Source of the DNA: Thalassia testudinum
Taxonomy: Eukaryota; Streptophyta; Magnoliopsida; Alismatales; Hydrocharitaceae
NCBI GenBank assembly: GCA_037157565.1
Contig: JAZHRO010000014.1
Span: forward strand, 98,983,501 to 99,047,500
Direction: 5' to 3'
DNA: 64,000 nucleotides
Made by a program: the position numbers and the translations under genes. Shown in pieces: positions 34,666 through 45,910 of this stretch; within the stretch, counting starts at the first letter, position 1; each line of letters opens with the position of its first letter. The notes below the pieces were generated by a model. That model worked only from the letters and a program-made list of their open reading frames with translations. It had not been told where the DNA came from and searched no databases.

Positions 34666-36330
34666 TACGGTCATGCCTAAATCTTGCTAGTCCCTAGCAA
34701 TTGAATGGATGATAGATTAAGACATAATTTTTTGTCTTTTTCTTCTTTTCTAATTTTTCCATTCTTTTCTTTTATAATTTTTTTCTTTTTTCTTTTCGGA
34801 CTTTATTTAGAAATAGATTGATTCAAGAATTGGACTTCAAGATATTAGTTGTCACCATCCCTGAGAACTAATACCTAGGATTTCATCTTGAGAGACTAAA
34901 CAGTACTTATGTGCCTACCCAAATGTTGACCCCCAATTCCTTACCTTATTTATAATTTTTCTCCCTTTCTTTCTTTTCTCTCATAATCGTAATTTTTTTC
35001 TTTGATTTTTGTTTAGGGTTTCGTGGTAACTTTCTTTGGCTACCCAATCCACCTAAGATTTAAAAGACATGAAAGCACTAAGTGTCAATTTAGTGAAAGT
35101 GACTCATTGGAAGGTGGCTGTAATGGATTATAAATAGCACGAAACTCCAAGTGACCTTAGTGGAAAGGTGCTGCCTTTAGGTTTATCTTTTCAACCATGT
35201 AGCATCTCCGTACCGCTTTTGCATAAGTGTGCTTATTTCTACTTCCCCACTTTGCCATATTTATGGTAAGAGAGTGAGGGATGGGCTCTAGACAAACGGC
35301 CAATGGGGCGTCAAACCTATGACAGATTGCCAACCGTGCCTATGCAAAGATGTGCCTATGTTAACTTTTTTTCTTCTTATTCATATATGCTGATCTTTTT
35401 CTGCTGCTTTTTTTTCTTTTTCTCTTTCATAACTATCATTTCTTTTGCTCTATATCTTTTCATATATATATCATTTTTTGGTGTTTGTAATTTTGCTCTT
35501 AGTAGGTGGCTTCCTTAGTCTGACATGTACCTAAAGGCAATGGTCAAGGAGATAGATCAAGTAGCTGGGCTCTGGACAACCGGCCAATAGGGTGTCAAAC
35601 CCATAGCAACTTGCTAGCCACACTACTCCTATATGTTTAATGGCACTTTACCTCCCATTATAACTACATAACAATGAGTTAGTGCAATTTGTGTGTAGAT
35701 GCTTAGACTTTCAAGACTTCCAAAATAAAGGATGGGTTGGTAAGCCGTATACTTATCATACCAATTTATTAGTATTTTCATATTTATTGCATGGTAAGGG
35801 TTCAAGAACAAATCCACATTGTAGTGGACACCTAGGTTAGTTAAGTCGCTAGACCTGAAGAGTCTAAGCGACAAAACCCTAATTGCATTATTTCTTAGGG
35901 TCGGTGACTTCTTAATATCCATTGGTCTTATCTGGACTCAATTTATTTCTTTTTATTGTTTTTGTATATATGCAACTTTTTTTTTGCCTTTTTCCACAAA
36001 TAAATTTGTACAATGCCAACACATTTTTTTTCTTTCTTTGGTAGGTGATTACGTACAAAGCTTAGAAACAAAGGGAATTTTTTTTTCATTTTTCTACTTT
36101 TAAAATTTTCCAAATATTTTGAAAGAAATGACAAAACTCTAGATATTGGCAGAATATTTAATCTTTGCTCTACCCACCCCCCATGCCCAAATATAAGCAT
36201 GTACTCATACAAAATTTAAAATAGATATATAGAGGGATAGATAACACATGAGTTTGATGTACTTTTAAGTGCTTCCAAAACCTAGATAATAACAGAAAGA
36301 TAGAGCATTTACAGGCATGTTGGTTGCCTC
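34666..36330 (-). other. F 3' UTR with repeated module and purine tracts
   Basis: A purine tract (minus GGGCATGGGGGGTGGG, near 36170-36187) lies about 1.5 kb from the LTR edge. Two copies of a module beginning GGGCTCT(A/G)GACAA and containing CGGCCAAT and TTGC(C/T)A(A/G)CC lie at 35283-35345 and 35567-35625. The same paired module occurs in C (43828-43880, 44027-44085). Non-coding. Confidence 0.65.
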
Positions 36331-36399
36331 CCAACAAGGGTTGAATTTAATGCCCCCAGCTGGGACGAAATTCAATATATCAACCCTCATTCAAATCAA

Positions 36400-37090
36400 T
36401 TGTTTCTTCAAAAAAGTGAGAGTTCTTGGGCATTAACAAGCTTTAATCTTTACCCATTAACGATTAATACATGCCTAGTCTTAGGGTCTTGGATCTGGAT
36501 AGACCCATTTCCATATGGGGTCACGACATGATAAGGTCCAGACCATTTTGATTTCACTCTCCCTAGGAACAGTTTGAGCCTACCGTCAAATAGCCAAACT
36601 GACTGGTTTGACTCAAACTGCTTTCCTCGAATGCTCTTATTATGGAAGGCTTTTAATTTATCTTTATATATCCTAACATTTTCATAAGCCTCCCTTTTAA
36701 TCTATTCCAATTTTGCTAATTGCAATTTTCTATGCTGACCTCCTTCTCCCATGTCCAAGTTACCCTTTTAAACTACCCAAAAAGATCAGTGTTCTATTTC
36801 CACTACTAGATGACAAGGCTATCCATAGATCAATCGATATGGTGACATCCCCAACAAAGCCTAGTAAGAGGTTCAATATGCCCAAAGCATGTCAATTAAC
36901 CTTTCGAACCAATCTTTTCTATCGGGTCTCACTATTTTCTGTAAAATTTCCTTAATTTATCTATGTGAGACCTCCACCTGCCCATTTTTTTGCAGATGGT
37001 ACTTGGCAGAAATTCGGTGGTTTACCCCATAATTTTTCAAAATATATTTGAAATGGGCATGCATGAAATGACTTCCCCCATATTTTCACT
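36400..37090 (-). pseudogene. Integrase remnant of F
   Basis: Read on the minus strand with many stops. It follows the order of the Athila integrase C-terminal half: the GGHFIHAHF-like segment near 37040-37090, the Q(K)NGQVEVS-like region near 36960, RTDRKDWFE near 36905, and the GKACHL-like and LYGKL region near 36730-36800. Position and similarity to C (44883-45400) support the call. No function is likely. Confidence 0.6.
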
Positions 37091-37099
37091 CTCAAGTCA

Positions 37100-37500
37100 C
37101 CTGAACTATCATGAGTTCAGGTGGAATTTAAAGAAGGATAGTTGATCTAGTCTAGCAGTTAGACCCAAAGATTCTAACAATTAGATCTTAATCTTAATCC
37201 CTAGTTTGTTAAAGATTTAAGCCTTTGTACCTTAAAATGAATTTGTCAACCTAGTTCTGCCTTTCAAAATTTTCCTCAAAAACTTTTATGATTTTTCTGT
37301 AATGAGATTCATGCAAAAGAAAATGCATATTTTAGGTTTTGAAAATCCTAAATCTATCATCAAAAATCCACCCCAACATGCTTATGATATGCAATGTCCT
37401 CATGTATTAGTAGGGAAAAGGGATCACCTTATTGAAAGGTGGTTGGGTTTAGGATGGTCAAAACCTAGAAAAAGAAAGAGAAAAGGAAAGTAGGAAAAAA
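37100..37500. other. Unassigned spacer within F
   Basis: Contains a short inverted repeat (CACCTGAACT-atc-ATGAGTTCAGGTG, about 37097-37124). No coding signature. It lies between the integrase remnant and a second pol-end-like motif (GGATGGGAGGTAACCC on minus, near 37506). Confidence 0.4.
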
Positions 37501-37509
37501 TGATGGGTT

Positions 37510-38440
37510 ACCTCCCATCCAGTGCTATCTTTTATGCCATTCAATCGAGCATGAAGTGATGCATAGAAAACAAAGAATCATGTAAATAATTGGACACTTG
37601 AATGTCCTCAAGAAATGTGCTTTACTCAAGATCCCTAAAAAGATGATTGGTAAAGAAATAGGGATCAAAATGTAATGGAAAGATGGAAGAATGACCTGAG
37701 TCTGGACATGGTTTGAGTTCATGTAAAATGCCAAACTTGGGTGGGTTGGGTAGTAGGTCCAATGGAAAGAGAGGGAGAAAATAGTCAATGAGATGTAGGG
37801 TGGGTGAAGTTAGTGTGAACTTTTTAGGTGAAAAATCAGGAAGATTGAAAGAGTAAAAGTCAAACCCTAGTTGATCTGAAAAGTCTTGGACCACAATCAT
37901 CCTTAGAATAGGAATCAATACAATCTAGATCCATGGTGGTTAAAGCTGAGTAGGATATAGACTTCTCAAATACTATCATTGTCCTAAAAAATTTTATGAT
38001 CAATGGACCTCTTGGAAGCATGAAATAAATCTAATGGGAAAGTCTAGTTATTGCAACTTATATTCATTTTCAAAGAATGAGAATTGATGTTAGCTATTGC
38101 AGTAATCAGAAAAGGTCTTCCAAGGATGGCATTAATGAAAACCTTAGGTACCTTTATGTCAAGGACCAGAAAATTTACCTGAAATAGATAATTCCGGACC
38201 TTGATAATACTATCCTCTACAATTCCCTACGGTTGAATGGTAGATCGGTCTTCCAATTGAAATTGAACCTTAGTAGGTTTAAAATCACCAAATCGAGACT
38301 CCTTGAATAAGATAGAAGGAATGATATTAATAGAGGTACCTAAGTCTAGAGGGGCACGAAAAAAGGTGGTGTCATTTATGACAATCGAGATGAGTGATGC
38401 ACCCAAGTTCTTTTTTGTGAAAGGCAATGATAACACCACG
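37510..38440 (-). pseudogene. Protease and tail of F
   Basis: The minus strand reads the retropepsin-like core: APLDLGTSINIIPSILFKES with the catalytic aspartate intact, then QFQLEDRST, and near 38105-38140 the AILGRPFLITAIAN stretch. The tail then runs about 190 codons with stops to a GGGAGG-type pol-end motif near 37506, without RT. This suggests that, like E2, this part of F came from a gag-protease-only element. Confidence 0.68.
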
Positions 38441-38575
38441 CAAGGGGGTAGTAATTAGGTTGAATATGGCCCATCTTTAGAATAAAAGGCACAACATAAA
38501 GTAGAATAGGAGCATTGCATGTATCAAGTACCAAGATTGCTTATAAATTGCATTAATGGCCATTTGTGTAAAGCA

Positions 38576-39836
38576 TGTGTCAAAGCAGGCCCCAGATGAG
38601 CAATCGGACCACACGGATGGATTCAGAACGACGAACGAAGTCCAACGGACTCAAGATCGGCCAAATCCGACATTCGGAGCTCCCACAATGGGCCCAAGAA
38701 ATTCTGACCGTTGATCTGGAGATCAACGGCCCAGAAAGCGCCACGTCGCCCCGGCCCCATCGCTCGGATGCCCTCAAGCCATCCAAGGATGAATCTCGAC
38801 CGTTGATCTTCGATCGAACGGCCGAAATCCGCGCGCTCGCCCGCGGTCGCCGCGACAAAGCGCGGGCGTGGCGCAACGGCTAGCGCGCACGCCCGCATCG
38901 CAGCGACGTGCATTTGAATCGCGTGGAGCGGAAATCAAGAGCGAGCGAAGGGAGCGGCAAAATTGGGCCGCCCGATCAGCAGCGGGCGGCCAGGATCGTG
39001 CCACGCGGCGCGATGACAGCTCCCGAGAGCCCACGCGCGCGCGCACGCCGGCCGGAAACGAGCGCGCGCACGCGGGCCCGAGGCGCGATCTCAGCTCGGG
39101 CGCGGGAGGATCTCAGCCGTCCGATCTTCGATCGGACGGCTCTCGTTCAACATCCACGGATCACGCTTGGAGAGAGAGAGGGGCGGGCAGCTGACCGGCG
39201 GCAGGAGGGCTTCACCGACGTATCTGGAAGCGGTTTTAGCGACGTTCTGGATGTCACTAAAGTGCATTCTTCTTTTAGGAAGCCCTTAACTCTATTTAAA
39301 CCCCCTTCTACCACCATTCAAGGCATCCTCTCCCACTTGCAAATACTCCACTCCTCTCCTAGCTAGTTTTGGGCACTCTTGTAATCGTCGGAGACGACGA
39401 GCCGCCGACGGAGCCTCCTCCACCGCCGTGGCTGCCTCGTCGCTCTCCACTCTCTCTCTACCTCTCTCTCTCTCTTTTTTTAAGCTTTCATTTACTTTTG
39501 TTGAAGCATGTATTTAATGTTGTAAACCATGAACTATGAATGCATGTTTAATGAAATTATTTTCCATTTAGTTGCCATTTTAATTTCTATTTAAAGTGCA
39601 TGATCAAAACCAAGAGCTTTCTAACCCTAAACTCTCTCTATCTCTCGCTTTTGAAAACCATCTCTTTCGCAAGCAAAACTCCGCCTTTTTCATGACAACA
39701 AGTGGTAAACAAAATCCGATTTCCACGCCTCCCTGAGATCGACACTCAGACTCACCTCTGTTTACTTCTTTTAAAATCGACGTATCAAGTGCAACTATAA
39801 CGACACCTCTTAACACACACGCACGAAGGCACGTCA
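38576..39836 (+). repeat. CpG-rich LTR inserted in F (family E)
   Basis: Starts TGTGTCAAAGCAGGCCCC and ends near GGCACGTCA. The first 600 bp are GC-rich and full of CpG, followed by a TATA-like CTATTTAAACC (about 39291), a TC-rich tract, and a U5 with CTCCCTGAGATCGACACTCA. The 5-mers at the edges (AAGCA and GGCAG) do not agree, so one end may be misplaced. No internal region follows, so it is probably a solo LTR. Confidence 0.6.
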
Positions 39837-40099
39837 GGCAGCTTACTCTAAAAACCTAATCTTGTTATCTTAGAAAGGACCACTCTTCCTAGATTATGGT
39901 TCTACAGTTTTGGAGTATATCTTTCTTTCAATAATTTAGCATAAGTAGGGGTGGCATTTAGGAGGGGGATATTAGTCTCGACTTGCCTAAATAAGTCCAA
40001 AAGATCTTGGTGAGAGGGCTTTGATTTCTAATTAGAAGGATTGGATTGTAGTGCTTGAGATTGAGAGATGGGATTTGAATCTAGTCTTTTTGGTGTTTC

Positions 40100-41025
40100 T
40101 TTTTCTTCTTCCTAAGTGGGGCTAGGAGAGTCGATTTCCATAGGTTGAGAGTGGGTTTCATCAATTTGATTTGAAGGCCTTAAATCAGTGGTGGTTTCCC
40201 CACTCCTCAATGTGTCTGCATATGCAATTTGGTTGTCACTGGGAGGAAGTGGGGGGGGCTTGTTGTTGATGTAAACCGAGTTGGTGCTGAGGTATCGGGT
40301 TAATAGGAGGCTGATTAGTGTGGTTCTGATGTTGGTGTCCACTCGGGTGTTGGTTCCTTTGATTGACAAAGTTTGGTGTGGGCTGAGATGGTGAATGTCC
40401 TGCAGGTCTTTGAGTCAGAATAAGCCCAACTTGATCATTGAGATTGCTAATAACATGGGTGATTTCTATAGTTTCACTTTGCATCTCCTGCAAGGTTTTC
40501 ATCATCTAGGCATTGATGTCTTCTTGAGATGGCCCAGATTGATAAGTTTGATTTGAACCAAACCCTCCAAACAGGTTTTGTTGTTGGTGAGGAACTGGAC
40601 TGGTCTAGGAGTGAGTCGGATAATTCCTCAAATTAGAAGAATTTTTCAATTGCTCCTAGAAGGTGGAGACATTTTGAGTGTGGTGATGATTTGGATAAGT
40701 ATAATTCCCCGTTGAACCATAGAAAGCCTCAGAATAATGATCATACTCAACATAGGTAGTATTTAGGTTATGCAAATTTTCTCTCTTTGGGGTGTTAGAA
40801 GGGGTGAGATGTGGAATTCGTGGAGCTTGGGTTGGTGTGGCAGGTCTCCCTTGGTCGGCTAGGTTTGCTACATCCATATTCAACTGCTATTGATTAGCTT
40901 CTAGCTGTGCCATTATGGAGTAGAAATTATGTGGGGGGGGCTGATTAAGTAGCTCCTAGGTGGATAGATGGGGTAAGGAAAAGTTAGCATGTAGGTTAGA
41001 GGACCTATTTTGATTTTCCATTTTT
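40100..41025 (-). pseudogene. gag remnant of F
   Basis: An ATG at about 41022 (MENQNRSSNLHANF) opens broken frames rich in N, Q, H and P, including MDVANLADQGRPATPTQAP and TLQEMQSETIEITHVISNL, which may form a coiled coil before the protease linker. The NYTYPNHHHTQNVS segment occupies the place of the NPGWRNHPNF signature. The capsid core (DKA.QWL, F..KFFP) is missing, so the N-terminal part appears deleted. Confidence 0.55.
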
Positions 41026-41538
41026 AAAGAAGAGGAAGAATGTAGGACAATGTCTATTTCGGGAGGCAAAAATCAAGTGGTTCCTCCAAGTGTGGAGTTT
41101 TGGACCGTCGCCCATTAAAAATGGAAGAAACAATGAGGAGAGGAGGGAGAGAAGAGAGAAGTGTGCAATTAGGCAATACAAAATTCTAGACCTAAGTTAA
41201 ATGTGACTCCCTAAAAATTATCCTAAGACTTGATTTACCTAGGAAATAAGAAATCAATAGTGGATATCCGTTCTCTCAACAAATTTGGCCAAGATAAATA
41301 AGGGGAGGTTTGGGCCCAAGCATGTCCTAGGAAAATCACTGGGGGCTTGTGTAAACCCGTGCCTAGTCATTTGACATAACCCCTCAGCCTGACACTAGAT
41401 ATAGATGAAAGAATTGACATTAACTAAAGATAACTTAAGACCTAGGTAGCAAGCCTAAGTTGATGAAACCTTAGGGGTCAAATTGCTATAGGTTTTAATT
41501 AGGTTTAGGAGACTAAAGTGCATAAGGAATGTGAAGGG
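41026..41538 (-). other. Leader-like sequence upstream of F gag
   Basis: Non-coding. It abuts an LTR edge at 41539, but the expected TGGCGCC/TGGCACC primer site is not seen, so the junction may be a rearrangement. Confidence 0.4.
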
Positions 41539-42711
41539 TGTTGGATCAGAAAAATCATCACAAAAAGGTTGACTTTTGAAAACCCGTCGTTGTAGTGTGA
41601 TTTGTGAAGAAATCCATCAACAAATAAATTTTACCAAAACTCGAAAAGAATTCTGAGTCGAACACAGGACGGCTACATCGATTTGAAATCTGCAATTATA
41701 TTTTTTTGTTATTTTTGTTTAGAAAGTGGGATAATCACAATGAATTCGATATTAACAAAGAGAGAGAGAAAGAGAGAAAAAACACTTTATAATGTGGAAA
41801 ATGTTTTACAAATAGAAAGCAGGAAATATTACAGCTAGAAATCGGAAAATATTACAACTAGAAAGTAGTAAAATCTACTCTAGAAAGTAGTAAGGAGAAA
41901 GGAGGTGAGAAGTTATCCTCCTTGATGGCTGCTTGGAGGAAGAGCCGGATGGGGAGATGCCTGGAAGACAAAGTGCGAAGACGGAAGACGGAGAATGAAG
42001 CGAGAAGAACTAGGGGCGAGGCAGGGTGTCATCGTCGTGAGATTCACTTTCGGTATGGGGGCAAGAAAACTTTGATTTTCACTCTAGAGTAGCATCCTAG
42101 GTTTGGGACAAGCTTCTTTAGAGCTTTGGAGAGGGAGAGAGGTGAAGGAAGAGACCATTGAAATGTGGGGGGAGTAGGCCTTTTTATAGGTGTACAGGTT
42201 GGAGGCAAAAATGTCATTTCAAGTTAAAAACATTAAATGGGGGGTCTTTTGTGATGGATATTAACATCACTAAAGACCCCACGTCACTGAACGTGTACGC
42301 GTGTCCGTGCCTCCTTTCCTCGTGCTTGAATGCCTCCCCACGATCAGATGATCTTAGCTGTCCGATCGCAAGATCTGACAGCTGAGAGGCGCTCATGCCC
42401 GCTTCCTCCTTAATGCCTCAACGCATGCATGTACGATCACAAGTGCAAATGCACGTCATCACGTGTGTATGCATTCCACACCCATCCCTCGTGCCACGCC
42501 GCTCGCCTTCCGCCCGCACAATCGCCATACGAAGGCCAAATTGAGTCGCTCCAACGCCCGCGCCTTGATTTGAGCCAAGGTGGGGCTCGAACCCACGCCG
42601 CCCTCTTCTTCGTAGCGCTCTTCACCAATGCATTACACACGCGTTTGAGGTGCATTTATGAATTTAGGCATGAGCTCTCTCAGCCGTTGGTGAAGAGCGT
42701 TAAATTCGTAA
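41539..42711 (-). repeat. LTR (family K), minus orientation
   Basis: The edge is TGTTGGATCAGAAAAATC. On the minus strand a TATA box (CTATAAAAAGG, about 42176-42186) separates U3 (right) from R-U5 (left). It holds short direct repeats of AGAAAGTAG/AAATATTACA type at about 41812-41895, a 16-bp-arm hairpin (42241-42280) and a tRNA-like T-arm (42580-42596). Confidence 0.6.
42580..42650 (-). other. tRNA-like segment inside an LTR
   Basis: The minus strand reads GTGGGTTCGAGCCCCAC, a perfect 5-bp T-arm with a 7-nt loop that is also a close B-box match. About 40 nt upstream lies GCATTGGTGAAGAGC, resembling a D-arm/A box. There is no acceptor stem, so it is not a tRNA gene. It may be a decayed tRNA-derived insertion. 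Confidence 0.4.
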
Positions 42712-43037
42712 GCGGATTTTACTTCTTTCTAGCTATAATATTTCCCACTTTTTAGTTGAAAAACATTTTTCATATTGTTAAGTGTTTGTTCTCTTTCTCT
42801 CTTTCTCTCTTTCTCTCACTCTTTATTAATATCAAATTCATTGTGATTATCTCACTTTCTAAAGAAAAACAAAAAAAAAATTGTGGATTTCAAATTGACG
42901 TAGCCTCCCTGTGTTCGACCCGGAATTCTTTTCGAGTTTCAATAAAATTTATTTGTTGACGAATTTCTTCTCAAAACACACTACAATGATGGGTTTTCAA
43001 AACTCAACCTTTTTGCGATGATTTTTCCGATCCAACA
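42712..43037 (+). repeat. LTR 3' fragment (family K), plus orientation
   Basis: An inverted copy of 41539 to about 41880. It includes TCCCTGTGTTCGACCCGG and ends GATCCAACA. It is followed by TTTTGGCCCTATTGG, possibly a decayed primer site. Confidence 0.65.
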
Positions 43038-43247
43038 TTTTGGCCCTATTGGATCTTCAATCTGAGTTCCCGATTAAATGCCACCCTATCCTGGCCACCA
43101 AGAAGAAGAAATTACTATACAATTTGCACAATTTGATCTAAATGCATGATGATGCATGTTATGCAATATTTACAATGCATGATGCTTATATGATACTATG
43201 AACATGCACTAATAGACATTTTTGGCTATTCAGATGTATGCACATCA
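43038..43247 (-). repeat. 3' LTR fragment of C
   Basis: On the minus strand it starts TGATGTGCATACATCTGA, preceded by a purine tract AGGCAGGGGAGTG. Only about 210 bp remain before family-K sequence begins. Confidence 0.6.
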
Positions 43248-43249
43248 CA

Positions 43250-44640
43250 CTCCCCTGCCTATTTTTTTACTAGTCTCTAGTAGAAACTATATGCTATTTA
43301 TAAAAGAATTAGATTTGATTTCTAGGGAAAAAGTTATTTTTCAACACTAGGAGATTTTTACTAAGGACCTGATCTACAAAGACACAATAGCACCCGGGTG
43401 TCTACCAAAATGCAGATCGTCTCAAGCCCTCGCCTTATTCAAAGAAGGATCTTTTTCTTCTTTTCTTCATTTCTTTTTTTTTTTTAATTTTTGAGTTTAG
43501 GGTTTCGGAGCAACTTTCTACGGCCACTTAACCCACCCAAGAGTCAAAGAGAAGCCTAAGTTCTAATCATCTTTATGTGTGAAATGTGATAGAATCACTG
43601 ATCAGCAATTAGAACATACTTCAGGTTTCTATGCCCCTAAGTAACCTAGAAAAGAAATTCTGCCTAAAGGTGTATCTATTTGACCGGTAGCTTTCTCCCT
43701 ACTTTTATTTTTATGGGGTCAACATAAGGGCAAACCCAGTATATATCTCCCCACCCTATTCTATTTCTCTGCTTCTTCCTAAGTGTTTTGGAATTATATG
43801 TGCATTTCTTAATTTGGATTTTGGATAACCTACCAATGGGCAGTTACCCACGATAACTTGCCAGCCATACTCGTGCAGTGAAGTGTGGCTTATTTCTTTT
43901 TTTTCTTTTCTTTTCTCCTTTCCTTTTTTCTATTGGATATTTTTCTATTTTTTTCTTTTTTCTAAGTAGGTGGCTTCCCTGATCTAAGATTTACCTAAAG
44001 GTAGCAGGAAAAAATGGTTGTGTGACTGGGCTCTGGACAACATACCAATGGACTATTACCCACGATAACTTGCCAACCATACCAACCTAGAAGGTTCATT
44101 AGCTACCCAATTTCCATTAAAATCTTCAAAAAGCTAGTTAGTGCAAATAGTGTGTAGATTCTTAGACATAAAATCCCCTCAAATTAGAGGGCAGGTTGAT
44201 AAGTCGTGTACTTATCACCCCAACTTATTTAACCAAATTGAAGTAAATTCTGAATGGCGAGGACTCGATAAACAAATCCACATTTTAGTGGACACTTGGG
44301 CTGATTAAGCCCGAAGACCTGAAGGGTCTAAGTGTTCAGATCCTACTGTATTATTCCTTAAGGTTGAAAATTCCTAAAGCCTAATGATTCTTTCCTAATT
44401 CAATTTTTTTTTTTAAGAAAGAGAAACAAATAAGTAGAATTTACAAGAATTACACAGAGCTGACAAAAAGATTTAGAAATGAATCCACCCCCTCATGCCT
44501 AGCAGATGCAATGTCCACATTGAAAATAAAATGCATGAGAAGCAAGGTAGAATGAAGAAAATATCACCTATATTCTATGATGCTCAAGTCAGCCCTGAGT
44601 TAGATTATACAAGTGCTGAGTTTAATGCCATCAGCTAGGC
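43250..44640 (-). other. C 3' UTR with repeated module and two purine tracts
   Basis: Purine tracts on minus near 43250-43262 and 44478-44492 (GGCATGAGGGGGTGG). Paired modules at 43828-43880 and 44027-44085 share TACCCACGATAACTTGCCA. A block at 44275-44345 (TAGTGGACAC, GACCTGAAG) matches F near 35825-35870. Non-coding. Near 44620 the minus strand carries the pol-end text GATGGCATTAAACTCAGCAC. Confidence 0.7.
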
Positions 44641-44779
44641 GAAGTCCAGGCAAAGAAATCACATTAAGGTTAAACAAACCTTATCGGAGACGGGTTCTGG
44701 AATAACACGATCAACAAGAGGTTTCAGACGTTGTCCGTTGATCTTAAAAGAATTACTCATCTTTAGGTCAGAGATCTCA

Positions 44780-45910
44780 TGACTCCATTGGGAAATATTC
44801 GATCGATGATGAATGGGCCATCCCACTTTGACCTAAGCTTGCTGGGAAAGAGCTTAAGTTGAGAATCAAAGAGCCAGACCTTCTAGTTCGGCTCGAAGCT
44901 CTTGTGGGAAATTAGTTGGGCATGAAGAGCTTTGGTCCGTGCCTTATAGATCTTAGAATTCTTGTACGCATCATTTCTAAGCTCCTCCAACTCAGATAGT
45001 TGGAGCTTCCTGGTCTTTTTGGCTAAACTTAGATCAAAGTTGCATTTCTTGATCGCCCAGAATGCCCGATGTTCAATCTCTATGGGTAAATGGCATGCTT
45101 TTCCATACACCAGATGAAATGGTGACATGTCGATTGGTGTTTTGTACATCGTACGATAGGTCCAAAGAGCATCCTCAAGCTTTTGAGTCCAATCTTTTCG
45201 ATCAGGCCTAACCGTCTTCTGTAGGATGCTCTTGATCTCCACGTTGGAGATCTTGGCTTATCCATTTGTCTGAGGCTGGTAAGGTGTGGAGATTCTGTGA
45301 TTTACCACATATTTTACCAGTAAACTATGAAACTGGGCATTTGTGAAGTGACTACCACCATCGCTGATGATAGCCCTCGGAATCCTGAACCGACTGAAGA
45401 TGTTCTTTCTGACAAAATCGATGACCACTTTGTGGCATTGGTTCAGGTGGGAATAGCCTCGATCCACTTGGACATGTAATCAACAGCAAGAAGAATGTGC
45501 TGGTGTCCAAATGAAGGGAGGAAGGTTCCCATGAAATTGATGCTCCAAATGTCGAAGATTTCAATGGGAAGGATTGGGTTTAGAGGCATCATATCTCTCT
45601 TGGTTATGCTCCCAAGTGCCTGGCATCGGGCACACGATCTCGAGAATTCTTGGGCACCCTTGAATAAGATAGCCAATAGAATCCAGATTGCAAAATTTTT
45701 GCAGCCGTCTTTTCTAGGAGAAATGTCCACCACATGCAGATGCATGGAAAAACTCAAGTATACTTTCGAATTCATTCTCCGGAACACATCGACGAATAAT
45801 CTGATCAGAGCTGATGCGGTACAGTTTAGGGTCCTCTCAGAAGTAATATTTGGCCTCAAATTTGAGTCTATCCCATTGTTGCTTGGTCCAATTCTGAGGG
45901 ATTTGGCCAA
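44780..45910 (-). pseudogene. Integrase of C
   Basis: The zinc-binding region is present near 45600-45680 (ARCQALGS). The core runs through ILLAVDYMSKWIEAIPT, IPRAIISDGGSHFTNAQF (catalytic aspartate in SDGG), STPYQPQTNG and a [18 protein letters not shown] region (catalytic glutamate in VEIK). [20 protein letters not shown] and [20 protein letters not shown] then close the domain. Frames change twice and a TAA follows QTNG. No chromodomain is visible. Better preserved than B. Confidence 0.86.

Larger units (their letters stand above)
34350..41538 (-). mobile_element. F: degraded Athila-like element
   Basis: Minus-strand order is gag remnant (40100-41025), protease (37900-38440), integrase remnant (36400-37090), 3' UTR (34666-36330) and 3' LTR edge (34665). 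Two pol-end-like motifs (near 36325 and 37506) suggest two lineages have been joined or an internal deletion. RT and RNase H are absent. A CpG-rich LTR (38576-39836) lies between gag and protease. Confidence 0.65.

Noticed and set aside
38575..39366. R/A-rich frames in the CpG-dense region, possible host exon
   Set aside because: Open on both strands because of composition. The region has LTR layout (U3, TATA-like box, U5) and no conserved domain.
38571..39841. Target duplication for LTR E
   Set aside because: AAGCA on the left does not match GGCAG on the right; neither neighbouring choice of ends gives a match.
42580..42650. tRNA gene
   Set aside because: Only T-arm and a D-arm-like segment are present; no acceptor stem or clear anticodon arm.
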